Part shown: positions 1-9,521 of the stretch, in pieces
How the letters are laid out: each line of letters opens with the position of its first letter
How positions within the stretch are numbered: position 1 is the first letter of the stretch
Assembly (NCBI GenBank): GCA_000697475.1
Contig: JNEU01000766.1
Span: 1-16,203 of the forward strand
Length of the DNA: 16,203 bases
Source: Lichtheimia corymbifera B2541
Lineage: Eukaryota; Mucoromycota; Mucoromycetes; Mucorales; Lichtheimiaceae
Direction: 5' to 3'
Translations under genes and position numbers: made by a program
Notes under the pieces: generated by a model
What the model was told of the DNA's origin: nothing
Seen by the model: the letters and a program-made list of their open reading frames with translations, nothing else
The model's database searches: none

Positions 1-60
1 GTTATCAGGGCCATCATAGACGTAGTCGCCACTTGGTTGGTAATGATAGAATGTAGTCAT
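1..60 (-). CDS. Possible 5' end of an unidentified gene running off the left edge
   Basis: On the minus strand an ATG at 60-58 opens a frame that stays open for all 20 codons to the window edge. It begins MTTFYHYQPS and then has GDYVYDGPDN, rich in Tyr, Asp and Gly. The context before the ATG (CTTGAAAATG) is A-rich, which suits a fungal start codon. The gap of 476 bases to the malic enzyme stop is enough for a terminator plus a promoter, and both would be transcribed leftward. Nothing in 20 residues identifies a family. A chance open frame is a real alternative, since 20 codons without a stop are common. Confidence 0.3.
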   Translation of the reverse strand, partial: MTTFYHYQPSGDYVYDGPDN

Positions 61-536
61 TTTCAAGTTGAAGCAATAAAAGACGCGTTGTACTACTCTA
101 CCGATGTTATCTACGAGTGCTTAACCACCGACATGGATATCATGTTCAGCTAGCTGATTACTCATTCACTTTCGATTTTACTTTATTATGTATGGCATGG
201 CTTAAACAATTGTATTGAGAGACCAAAAAGTGTACTGACAAGACAATCATTGTATTGAGAGGCTGAAATTTTTACTAATCTACCTGAATCCGTAATGCGG
301 GTTTGTGAAAATTGGATTGCAACCCCCAACTTTCTGGATTTCCAAACGCAAAACACTGTATAAGTAGAAGTATCTTTTTTATCCGATCGCCCAATTATAT
401 TCTTGAAGAATACAAGTCATTGTTTGCTATCTCATAGCGGGGTGGGTGCAAAATTCAGTTGTTGCATGAATGAATACTATTTCGCTTTAGCTTTATTATC
501 TTCTATGACTTATGCAAATGGATGGAAGGGTGGTGT
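61..536. other. Intergenic region downstream of malic enzyme
   Basis: I see no gene here. It holds the 3' flank of the malic enzyme and probably the promoter of the leftward gene at the edge. A 13-base direct repeat (ATTGTATTGAGAG) occurs at 209-221 and 249-261. Weaker matches on either side suggest an old tandem duplication of about 40 bases. Confidence 0.5.
492..497 (-). terminator. AATAAA polyadenylation signal of the malic enzyme gene
   Basis: On the minus strand AATAAA lies about 40 bases past the malic enzyme stop codon, in an A/T-rich stretch. That is the usual place for a eukaryotic poly(A) signal. The cleavage site itself cannot be read from the sequence. Confidence 0.5.
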
Positions 537-2531
537 TTAAATCTTGCTAATGATGGCGGGATCTTCTTTGTCAGGATTCCACATTTGTGATTGGACGTAA
601 CGTGACACAGCATCCTTGCTTTTGTACTTTGATGAATCAGCTTCAATCATGACGGCAGCAGCGACTTGAGCCGATACTTGTCGAATACGGTTAAGAGCAG
701 GGTATAAGTAGCCTTCTTGTTGTTCTTGTGGAGAAAGTGAATCGGCAAGTGCTTTGGCAGCAACATAAATCATGCGATCCGTGATGGTTGCAGGACGTGC
801 AAGAGCTGCACCCATGCCCAAGCCTGGGAAAATATACATGTTGTTGCCTTGGTCAGGATAAATTGTCTTGTTGTTGCCTGGCAACGTAAAAGCAGGGAAT
901 GCAGTGCCTGATGCAAAGATGACTCTGTTATCTGTGGCTTGCATAGCTTGTTCAAAAGTACATTCGGCCTTGGTGGCAGGATTAGAAAGTGGGAAAACGA
1001 TAGGCTGTTTGTTGAGTTTCGCCATACGTTGCAGAACATGCGTGTCAAATGCACCAGATACGGATGATAGACCGATTAAACTATTATGGGCACAATGAAT
1101 ATCAAAGCATCATAGTAGTCATAGTTATCTATACTCACATGGTGGGTTTCACATAGTCCACGACATTCAAAAGGCCTTTGACTTGCTTTCCTTGGTTATC
1201 CTTACGAGCATAATACACCTTGTGGTTGGCAAGTTTATCTCCACGATCCAGCGTGACAAGTCCCTATCATAGTTTCATGTTAGCTACTACCTTTTTAGTA
1301 TTATACCCGATGCACATATACAAACCTTACTATCCACAATCCAAAACAAACGCCGTGCTTGATCTTCGGGCATATGTTGATCAATCATGAAATATTCCTG
1401 GATTTGTCGTGCGACGCCGATTGCTGCGGAACCTGCCCCATAAAACACAATACGATGATCGCGAGGATTTACACCTGATTCCGATTGTACACGTCGAATG
1501 GCGTTCATGATACCCGATAAGATAACGGCACCCGTGCCTTGGATATCATCATTGAAACAAAGCATCTTGTGCTGATATCTTTCCAACAATCCGAATGCGT
1601 GCTCAGACGACCAGTCTTCAAATTGAATCAACATGTCGGGATAACATTCCTTGAGTGTCTTCAACACCGTATCCACGATGCTGTAAAACTACACAATGAA
1701 ACCATGTTAATACGCATGTACAATGGGCTCTTTGTGTATGTATGTATATGTATACCTCATTGTCATCGGGTCTTGGTTCACGTTGGCCCAAATAAAACTC
1801 GTCCTTACGCAAGGCTTCATTGTTTGTACCGAGGTCCAAAAGGATAGGCAGGGTGCGACGAGGATCAATACCAGCACCGGCAACATAGAGCTGCAATTTG
1901 CCAATAGGAATACCCATGCCATTCAATCCAAGATCACCCAATCCAAGGATACGAGAACCATCCGAAATAACGGCAATTTGAGGAGAAAAGTTGGGAAAAG
2001 GCTGATAATCACGGATCACTTGATGCAAGTTGGGCAAGTCGGCTTTGTTCAAGAACAATCCATCAGGGACACCAGGTTCTGCCAAGTAAGGCAAGATATT
2101 CGAGTATTCCAAACATGCTGTGCCCACAGTAGGTGTATAGATGACAGGCGCCAGTTCCTGGTGGTGAAGAAGGATGGTATTATTACTACTACTGCATAAA
2201 CACACACCACACTCTCCCTCCCCCACTATTTACCTGGAGGTGCTCAATCACCAACTTGTAGAATAAAGCAATGTCGCGAGTACGCAATTGGGCCATGAAG
2301 ATGTACTTTTCAAGGAGCTGGTCTTTGGATCGCAGTTGCTGCAATGCACGTCGCTTTTCCACTTGGAGACTTTGAATGCGTTGGTTGAGCGTCATTTCTA
2401 TATACGTTGTCTTAGTATTGTGTGTACAAGGGTGCTAGTTTATCAAATAAATACCTTGGTTGAATGAAAGGGATTGAAAAAGACCTCGTGCAGAAAGCAA
2501 ATTTAGGGAAGCCTGATTTGGATGAGTAAGC
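537..2531 (-). CDS. Malic enzyme (NAD(P)+-dependent, oxaloacetate-decarboxylating)
   Basis: It oxidatively decarboxylates L-malate to pyruvate and CO2, making NADPH or NADH; in oleaginous Mucoromycota this enzyme is linked to NADPH supply for lipid synthesis. Exons on the minus strand: 2397-2234, 2157-1756, 1688-1326, 1263-1139 and 1080-537, with introns of 58-76 nt, all GT-AG and phase-consistent. A further exon ending at 2455 joins in frame through a 57-nt intron (2454-2398) and encodes SARGLFQSLSFNQ, matching the family's RGLLPP region. That frame meets a stop at 2536-2534, so its 5' limit (acceptor AG at 2533-2532 or 2514-2513) and the first exon are unresolved; a start at ATG 2395 (531 aa) is the minimal model. 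Visible motifs are YTPTVG (catalytic Tyr), GLGDLGLNGMGIPIGK (catalytic Lys), QFEDW and CFNDDIQGTGAV (metal ligands), and the dinucleotide fold GAGSAAIGVA. Cofactor preference and compartment cannot be called without the N-terminus. Confidence 0.95.
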
Positions 2532-2536
2532 CTTTA

Positions 2537-3177
2537 TGAGTTGTATGTCAAGAGGGTATAATTGCGCCGGGACGCATGAAAAACATGTCATTGGTGGAGC
2601 AGTAAAAGGTGGGTGCTATCCCCGGCAGCGAATAGGATTAGAATCCGGCATATTCTTTCTTCCTCCTCCTCCCCATGAATATACCTATACTGTGATGATT
2701 AACCATGGGTAATGCAGCATTGACTATTGAAGGTTTAAAGAAGGAGAGAGCACAAGTGCCAAACGCTGTGTCAATGTGTTGTTATATGTTACACTATCGC
2801 CGATAATATTATAGCTTGCCATATTTCATTTGTCAGCCATATTCTCATTGCCCAAGTCGATCCTGAAAACCCTGTACCTTTTGCCCTCTCCTTTACTCTT
2901 GTGTATCACCACCAGCTTAGAAACAATGAACTCATGTTTGAATTGATGTTGTTGTTTGGTATGTTGCTATTGAAATGTAAAGAAAGCACAGAAAAGTGAT
3001 ATAAAGTGGGAGAGAGTGAACGCATATCGATGAGAAGGAGTTGATAGGAAAAGGAATTAAAGTGACAAAGGGGAAATCGGGACGCAAGGAAAGATGTTTG
3101 TTGTTTGCATTGGTAAAAAGAGAACATGAGGATGATGATGACAGGTGGTGTTATACAGCAGGAAATTGACAACTGAT
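2537..3177. other. Intergenic region between the RING-finger gene and malic enzyme
   Basis: About 640 bases hold the promoter (and perhaps the missing first exon) of the malic enzyme and the 3' flank of the RING-finger gene; both genes run leftward. Several ATGs occur on the minus strand between 2540 and 2710, but none gives a clearly coding exon with a good splice donor. A purine/pyrimidine-rich stretch (TTCTTCCTCCTCCTCC) lies near 2656-2674. I see no RNA gene. Confidence 0.4.
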
Positions 3178-4824
3178 TCAATCGACTTCATCCATTGGAT
3201 TGGGTTGATGGAATTCAGCGATAAGGTGGTTGGTGCTATGAGCAGTTTCACTAGGTGCTGCTCGTCGTAGTCGATTGAAACCGGGAATAAGGTGGCCATG
3301 AGGACATATAAACATTGGCCCATGTTGTTGATGATGATGATGATGTCTCCATCCGTGACGATGAGATATCGGCTCTTGTCGATCCACTCGATCCCATGGA
3401 TCTTCTTCTTCTTCTTCATCCTCTTCTTCTCCTGAATCATAATAGTCGCCTTCCTCGTATTCATCTTCTAATTCGTCGTAATCTTCATAATAATCGACGT
3501 CGTCCTCAGGATAGGGTGGATAGGGTAAAGAGGTCACATCTGCCACCATGATACCGATAGCATGTCGTCGATCAGGTGAAGTAAAAGTAAACGTGCGACC
3601 ACCCAAGTTGTTGGGATGAGAAGTAACTTGAGGTTGCTCTTGTTGTTCTTCTCGTCGTCGTTGGCTTTCTGCTTCCGATATGATTGTGGATCGACTAGTA
3701 GTAACATCATGATCAATCACCTCTTCTTATACCATCAATCTCTTTTCGAAAAGCTTACCACATTGGGCAGGTTGCACTGACTTGGAGCCAACGGCGAATG
3801 CACAATCCATGGTATTCATGCTTGCATGGCAGGGTCATTATTTCATTGTCCACTCCAAAGTTTTCTTGACAAATGCTGCATTCTGTGTCGGCATCTGTTG
3901 TTGAATAGATCCGTTTAGTTTCCAAGCTCTATTCTTCCTTCCAAGGTTTACCTGCATCTCCCTCCTTGAGTTGTCGTTTTTCCAATTGATCAATATCATT
4001 TTGGTTTGCTGGTGCGGGGCGATCTTGACTATATATAATAAACCAGGTTAATGAAATGTAGGCAAGTACCGATTACCCAATAACTTACTCTTCATTTGGC
4101 CAAAACATGGCTCGTAGAAAGCGTTCCCAATGCCGGTTACTTTCATCTATATCCAAATGATTGGCGAAATAGCTGTGGATAGTCATATGAATAAAAATGC
4201 CTTTGTTGGTTGGTTGGTTGATATGTACTTGCCTCGACCATTGTGGAGCGATATCATCATCAATGCCATCATAAAAGTCACTTGCATGATTGTAACCAAG
4301 AATGTCATCGTAGTATCGATCGAGTTCATAATCCCATTCATCCTGATCGTAAAAGTGGTGATGGTGCCGGGATTCATGCGCATGATGATGACTCTCAATG
4401 AAAGCTGATATCTCATCTTCCTCGTCATAATCATCATCCTCATCTTCATAATCGTCGTCGCTGTCAATATCTTCATAGTCTTCATCTTCGTCATCCGTGT
4501 AAATCTCATCCTCATCGTCATCATCCGTATCACTGGTGTTGGTGGTGGTGGTAGTAGTAGTAGTGGGTGCTTCACCGAGCGTTGTCTGATTTAAGCGTTC
4601 ACTCAAATCGTTGTCAATGTCGACATGGGTCGTAGCCGTTGCTTCTTGCGATGACGTCTGATATAAAAAGGGTCAACATGGGGGACGTGGAGTCGCCAGC
4701 ACTAGAAAGAAAATGGGCTCACTTGTTCAACAAACTGGGAATGACAAACAGAGCATGTGGGCGTGGGTGCCATGACCACGTCTTGATAAGCTTGACAGGC
4801 ATGGCAAAAATAACGATGGGTCAT
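3178..4824 (-). CDS. RING-H2 E3 ubiquitin ligase, RNF126/RNF115-like (N-terminal zinc ribbon plus RING)
   Basis: It probably transfers ubiquitin from an E2 to substrates; RNF126-type ligases act in cytosolic protein quality control and endosomal sorting. Exons on the minus strand: 4824-4723, 4657-4233, 4172-4089, 4028-3952, 3894-3759 and 3694-3178, giving 446 aa. Residues 1-34 (MTHRYFCHACQ...CSVCH) form a C-x2-C/C-x2-C ribbon like the one at the start of RNF126 and related plant proteins. The middle is low complexity: poly-Thr at about 50, then long Asp/Glu and His runs. The RING-H2 ligands are C235, C238, C253, H255, H258, C261, C272 and C275, with W265 and P273 in the usual places; C275 is completed across the last intron. 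A 171-aa acidic and His-rich tail follows the RING, whereas RNF126 ends soon after it. The intron at 4232-4173 needs a GC-AG pair; if retained it adds 20 residues in frame. The substrate is unknown. Confidence 0.88.
4173..4232 (-). other. Candidate 60-nt GC-AG intron in the RING-finger gene, stop-free and in frame
   Basis: The donor reads GAG|GCAAGTACA and the acceptor CCACAG|CTA. Its length is a multiple of three and it has no stop, so both spliced and retained forms keep the frame. A GT donor four bases downstream (CAA|GTACAT) would break the frame with this acceptor. Length and donor consensus match the other introns in the window, which favours splicing. Confidence 0.6.
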
Positions 4825-6091
4825 TGTTCACACTGAAGGGTTCGAATACGAAGGGGACTCGAGTACGTGTCGCAGTGCGTGTGTGTGTGTGTGTGTGTGT
4901 ATGCTTGAACCTTGGCTGTCCAAGGAAAAAGAAGATAAGAGCAGGAGCCCTGAGTTACTTGTGTGTGGGACATGCCGATGGATTCCACCTTCCGATATCC
5001 AGATATAGCACTTTGGGTGACACATCCATGCACAACAGTGAATAATGAATATCATTCTCAAGTCTTTCATTGCCATCTTTGTCATTTATAATAACAATAA
5101 ACATCGTCCTCTTTACGCTTGGACTCATATCTATGAACCATGAGATCCCGCATTACTGCTGGGCTAATACACCGGCGGTGCATAGAGCATCAACTTCTAT
5201 TAGACATTATATCCCGAGGTGCTGATACATGCGTAAAAGGAGAGAACCATCAATCACAACATGATGCTGATGTGACACAAGGTCATAGACGCTATATCAT
5301 TTCGTGGCTCTTTTATCGCGATCGAATGTTGGATCATCCTTTCCTCGTACATCCAAACTAGCGTGTATTACAAGAATGGCAATTCATTGTCAATCTAAAC
5401 GATACAAGCTCAAGGATAATATGGAGGACCCATTATTCTACTACAACTATCTTCCATTAGCAGAGCCATCCATGACAACCATTAATATATGTGAAAGGAG
5501 TGATGATACAGTTTAATGATATTGTACAATATCCCTCGATGTCAGCACCCTATTTATTGGTAGATGACCGAATCATAGAGATGAAGATAGGCGGGAGAGT
5601 TGTTAATATCACGTGTAATGCAATGGATATGCTGCTATGGAGAGGGTGCGTGTTTGACAGATGTAGGCAGTAGCAGTAGTTGCTGAGATGTCATGGAGGT
5701 CAGTGTACTACCACCTACAGGCGCTGATAGGTAAGATCGGCAAAGTACCCGCGTTCCAAGCCCCTTCCTTTTGTGTGTGTGTGTGTGCGTGCTTCACCCT
5801 GTTTCTTTTCGTATCTTGTTCCTCTCTCGCATTCCCCATTTCTCTTTTCTCTTTTCAAGCTTGAAAAGTCTTTTTTTCTTGCTCGGTTCTTGTCATTGCC
5901 CGCTGACTGTGGATGCAGTGGGAATCGTTTATTCCACTCTTGTTTATCATTTGCTTGCACGCTGTATACCGATCTCTCTCGTACTTTGCCCTGTTTTCGT
6001 TTTTTGCTCTCTCTTCCTCTCTTTCCCTCTCTCTATTGTCCTTCAGCATCTCTGAGTCATTTATTCTGTATATATCACTTTGGACTTTACA
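4825..6091. other. Divergent intergenic region between the RING-finger and F-box/WD40 genes
   Basis: This 1.27 kb region must hold the promoters of two genes transcribed away from each other. Short open frames around 5140-5673 lack family features, good start contexts and codon bias, and I do not call them genes. A (TG)n run is at 5772-5787 and a strongly CT-rich stretch at about 6005-6036, some 55-85 bases before the F-box start codon; pyrimidine-rich tracts close to the start are typical of fungal promoters. An E-box CACGTG is at about 5611-5616. I see no tRNA or other RNA gene. Confidence 0.5.
4879..4900. repeat. (GT)11 microsatellite upstream of the RING-finger start codon
   Basis: An uninterrupted GT run lies 55-76 bases upstream of the ATG at 4824, so it is (CA)n in the sense of the leftward gene, in its 5' UTR or core promoter. 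Other dinucleotide runs in the window are also in UTRs or introns. Confidence 0.9.
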
Positions 6092-8536
6092 ATGCAATCG
6101 AACTCATCCACTTCTCAGCATTCACCACTGCCATCCAATTCCAACCCCTTTGCAGCTACATCCTTAATGTCGCTCACTCCTCCCGTGACCGATTCCACCA
6201 CTTCCAGCACAACAACTGCTTTGGTCACTCGAGCACATAATCGCTATCCATTATCTTCAGCAATGACACCACCTAGTCTTAAACCACATACTCTACGCAA
6301 TACCACTACAAAGGTGAGAAGTAGCCCTAGTGATGGATGGGTGGGGGAGTGCCTGGTTTGGGATTTTTTATGCGTGCGCATGTCCCAAGGTCAGCTGTAT
6401 ATATGTGTCTAAGACTGGAAATTGGAATGATAGGGTTATACCACAAAGCGGCGAAATTCATCCTCCTCCATGTTGCACACAGTTCCCAACATTGATACCG
6501 CGTCATCATCAACAGCATCAGCATCATCGACTGAAGATGGATACAACCATAAACGAGCGAAATTGGACTTGTTATTACATGACAACAACAACAGCAACAG
6601 CATATTCTATCATATCGATCAATACGCAATGCCTTCTCCTTCTCACCATGAAGATGACGATTACGATAACACAACAGACATATTACGACAATTACCAGAC
6701 ATGATTCATGCATACGATTCTTTATCATTGGATATGAAAAGTTATATCATGTTCCAGCTCTTAAAACGATCTTCCACCAGCACACTTCAATTTGTCAATT
6801 CCATGATTGTCCCAGCATTGAAACGCGACTTTTTGGCTTCATTGCCTTTGGAACTTGCCTTGAATGTCATCAGCCATCTGGATGCCTTGTCGCTTTGCAG
6901 AGCAGCTTGTGTTAGCCGTAAATGGCGTTCAGTGATTGATTCCGATGCCAATACATGGAAACGATTATTGGACAAGGATGGTTTCGAATATGATACAGTG
7001 GATGAAGATGAAGAAGAGGATGATGATGATGATACCTATTCGTTTGGATCCGTGCTAGATAGTGAGCTTGGTTACAATGAACATTCCATGGATACTGGAG
7101 AAGAAGGAGGAGAACAGCAGCAACAACAACAAGAGGAGGATCAGCATGATGATGATGAACAACACGCGAATGCACATATCCAATGGCGTCAAGCATGGTA
7201 TGGAGCCGATTGTTATCCACTTCATGGCAGTAATAGCAGCACCACCACATCAAGGATGGAAATTGATCTGGACTTTGGCAGTAACAAATCACAACAACAA
7301 CAACAACGACGACATCCTAATCCATACAAGGAATTGTATCGATACCAATATACCCTACAACAAAACTGGCGTAAAGGAAGATTCAAGCGTACAAGATTTG
7401 AAGGCCCACCTCCCAATACAGTGGTGACATGTTTACAATTCGATGACGACAAGATCATTACTGGTGCAGATGATCACAGCATCAACATTTATGACACGCG
7501 TACAGGGCGTCGCATGCATACATTATCGGGGCATGACGGTGGTGTATGGGCATTGCAATACTACAACAACACCCTAGTGAGTGGATCAACCGATCGCACA
7601 GTACGTGTATGGGATATTCGCAAAGGTCTATGCACCCATGTATTCCAAGGTCATTCATCCACAGTACGATGCTTGCAAATTGTTCAACCCACCCTTGTGA
7701 ATGGTCGCATGGAGCCCAGTGTACCCCTGATCGTGACAGGATCACGCGATTCAACCTTACGTGTGTGGCGATTACCGGATGTGGAACGCAGCAATGAAAC
7801 ATTCTACGGCTCAGGTGACAACCGCTGGTTTGTCCACACGTTGACAGGCCACGAGCAATCGGTGAGAGCCTTGGCAGCACATGGCAATAAGCTCGTGAGT
7901 GGTAGCTATGATTGCACCGTTGCCATTTGGGATATCCAACAAGGGCGCTTGATCCATCGCATGGGAGGTCACGTGCAAAAAGTCTATTCCGTGGTGATCG
8001 ATCCTGAACGACAACGATGCATGAGTGGCAGCATGGACAGCACTATACGCATTTGGGATATGGAACATGGTCATTGCTTACGTGTCTTGGAAGGCCATTC
8101 GAGCCTGGTGGGCTTACTGGGAATCACTCCCAACTATCTTGTCTCCGCAGCTGCCGATTCCACATTACGTATATGGTGTTCCGAAACAGGTACATGTCGT
8201 CAAGTCCTCTGGGGTCATCGTGGTGCCATTACCTGCTTCCAGCATAATGAAAACACGGTCATTTCTGGCTCAGACGGTGGGATCAAGATGTGGGATATCA
8301 AGACAGGACACTTGATCCGTGATCTTATTACTGGCGTGGATGGGGTATGGCGTGTGGCTTTTGACAAGCGTCGATGCATTGCTGCTGTACACAGGTAGGA
8401 TGATGGTGGTGGCGTATTGCGCTGGGATGGGGTTTGCTGATATTTGGATGATCACAGAGACAATGTTACGTCCTTTGAGATTATCGACTTTGGTGTGCAT
8501 GGATTAGAGGATCAAGGACAAGATATGTTTGGTTAA
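6092..8536 (+). CDS. cdc4: F-box/WD40 protein, Cdc4/Pop1/Fbw7-like substrate receptor of SCF ubiquitin ligase
   Basis: Proteins of this family bind Skp1 through the F-box and phosphodegrons through the WD40 propeller, sending targets such as CDK inhibitors to degradation in the nucleus. Exons are 6092-6313, 6434-8394 and 8458-8536 (introns 120 and 63 nt), giving 753 aa. The second acceptor could also be 6447-6448, which removes five residues in frame. Order of parts: a Ser/Thr/Pro-rich N-terminus with KRR near residue 80; a D-type dimerisation segment at about 168-204 (LDMKSYIMFQLLKR); an F-box at about 207-251 (LASLPLELALNVISHL); acidic (about 263-274) and poly-Gln linkers; and eight WD40 blades from about 400 to the end. 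Blade 3, with GHSSTVRCLQIV and the GSRDSTLRVW signature, resembles Cdc4 closely and supplies Arg residues where Fbw7 reads phosphate. The short last exon completes blade 8 (VHRDNVTSFEIIDF), as in Fbw7. Cdc4 and Pop1/2 duplicates cannot be separated from one locus. Confidence 0.93.
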
Positions 8537-9521
8537 AGATGTTTCTTTATCTCAACCCCACAACCCGTCAACGTTCACTTTTCATATTCCCCCTTCCCAT
8601 TGTGTTCATTCCCTTCTTTATTTTTCTCACCCCATATTTGATATTTAAGTCGATATCTCATCCACACACACTCAACAAATTTGTAACAATGTTTTGCTTG
8701 CATTTTATACTCCTCGATTGATAACAATACATTGTGGCTATAGTGGGGGCAGAGGTGATATGTGTGCTTCGTAGTGTGGTGATCCTGTTGACATGTGGTC
8801 CATGGGCTAATGTATCGTATATCGGAAGAAATGGTAGCATTGACCTTGATTAAGAAATTAAAATGAAGTCTGGCACTGAACCACGGCTGGTTGCATGTAA
8901 CGATTGCTGTTGTCAGCGTCGTAACAATGAAAAGAGATCATGTTATCTTTGTACTTCATTCTCTTACCCAATAGCCCAACTTGACTAGATGCCCTGAGCG
9001 TTCTTTGTTGATGACACCCAATTGGATGCAAACAAGTTGTGTCTGACCCCGTCTGCCGTCATTGTCAATAAACTCAGTTGAGCTTTCATGCATGCATTAA
9101 CGTTAGTATAATGAACTGGAGTATCAAGGGCGTTAGATATTGCTGGCATCGTGCGGCTTTTTCTTTTATCGCTGCTAAATTCCTTCTATCATTTTCATTG
9201 TCAATATTCTCTCCAATATGAATTGGGGGTTGCTATATTGCACTTTATTAGCAAGGTAATGAAGAACATAGTTGCTATCTCGTGACACCGGAGAGAATCC
9301 ATGAGAAGGAGATGAGAAAGATTAAACATGTGTACACGAACGTGTGCGGAAAAACACCGCTTCTTCTCTTTCCCTCATCTGCATTACATCCTTTTCTCTC
9401 GTATCGCTTGGCTGTTTGGTGGCAGCAGCAAGCAACCTGTTTTTTTCTTTCTTTCCACACAAAGACACTCGCTATTACACACACATAATACACTCTTTCT
9501 TTGTTTTGCATTATAAGCAAT
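8537..9521. other. Intergenic region between the F-box/WD40 and sorting nexin genes
   Basis: It holds the 3' flank of the F-box gene (T- and C-rich from 8537 to 8660) and the promoter of the sorting nexin (T/C-rich at 9358-9515). The open frames here are short and compositionally biased. I see no conserved protein, RNA gene or repeat. Confidence 0.5.

Noticed and set aside
3315..3551. Open frames opposite the acidic/His-rich RING-finger exons
   Set aside because: They are shadows of GAT/GAA/CAT repeat codons on the other strand, giving Leu/Asp or Met/Arg runs without other features.
4848..4859. GGGTTCGAATAC as a tRNA B box
   Set aside because: It lies just upstream of the RING-finger start codon; the preceding bases are the first exon of that gene on the other strand and no cloverleaf fits.
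5140..5673. Several 60-73-codon plus-strand open frames in the divergent intergenic region
   Set aside because: They overlap each other in different frames, have no recognisable motifs, and cannot be joined convincingly by splice sites.
6912..7292. Long open frames antisense to the F-box/WD40 gene
   Set aside because: They mirror a strongly supported WD40 coding region and have no conserved features of their own.
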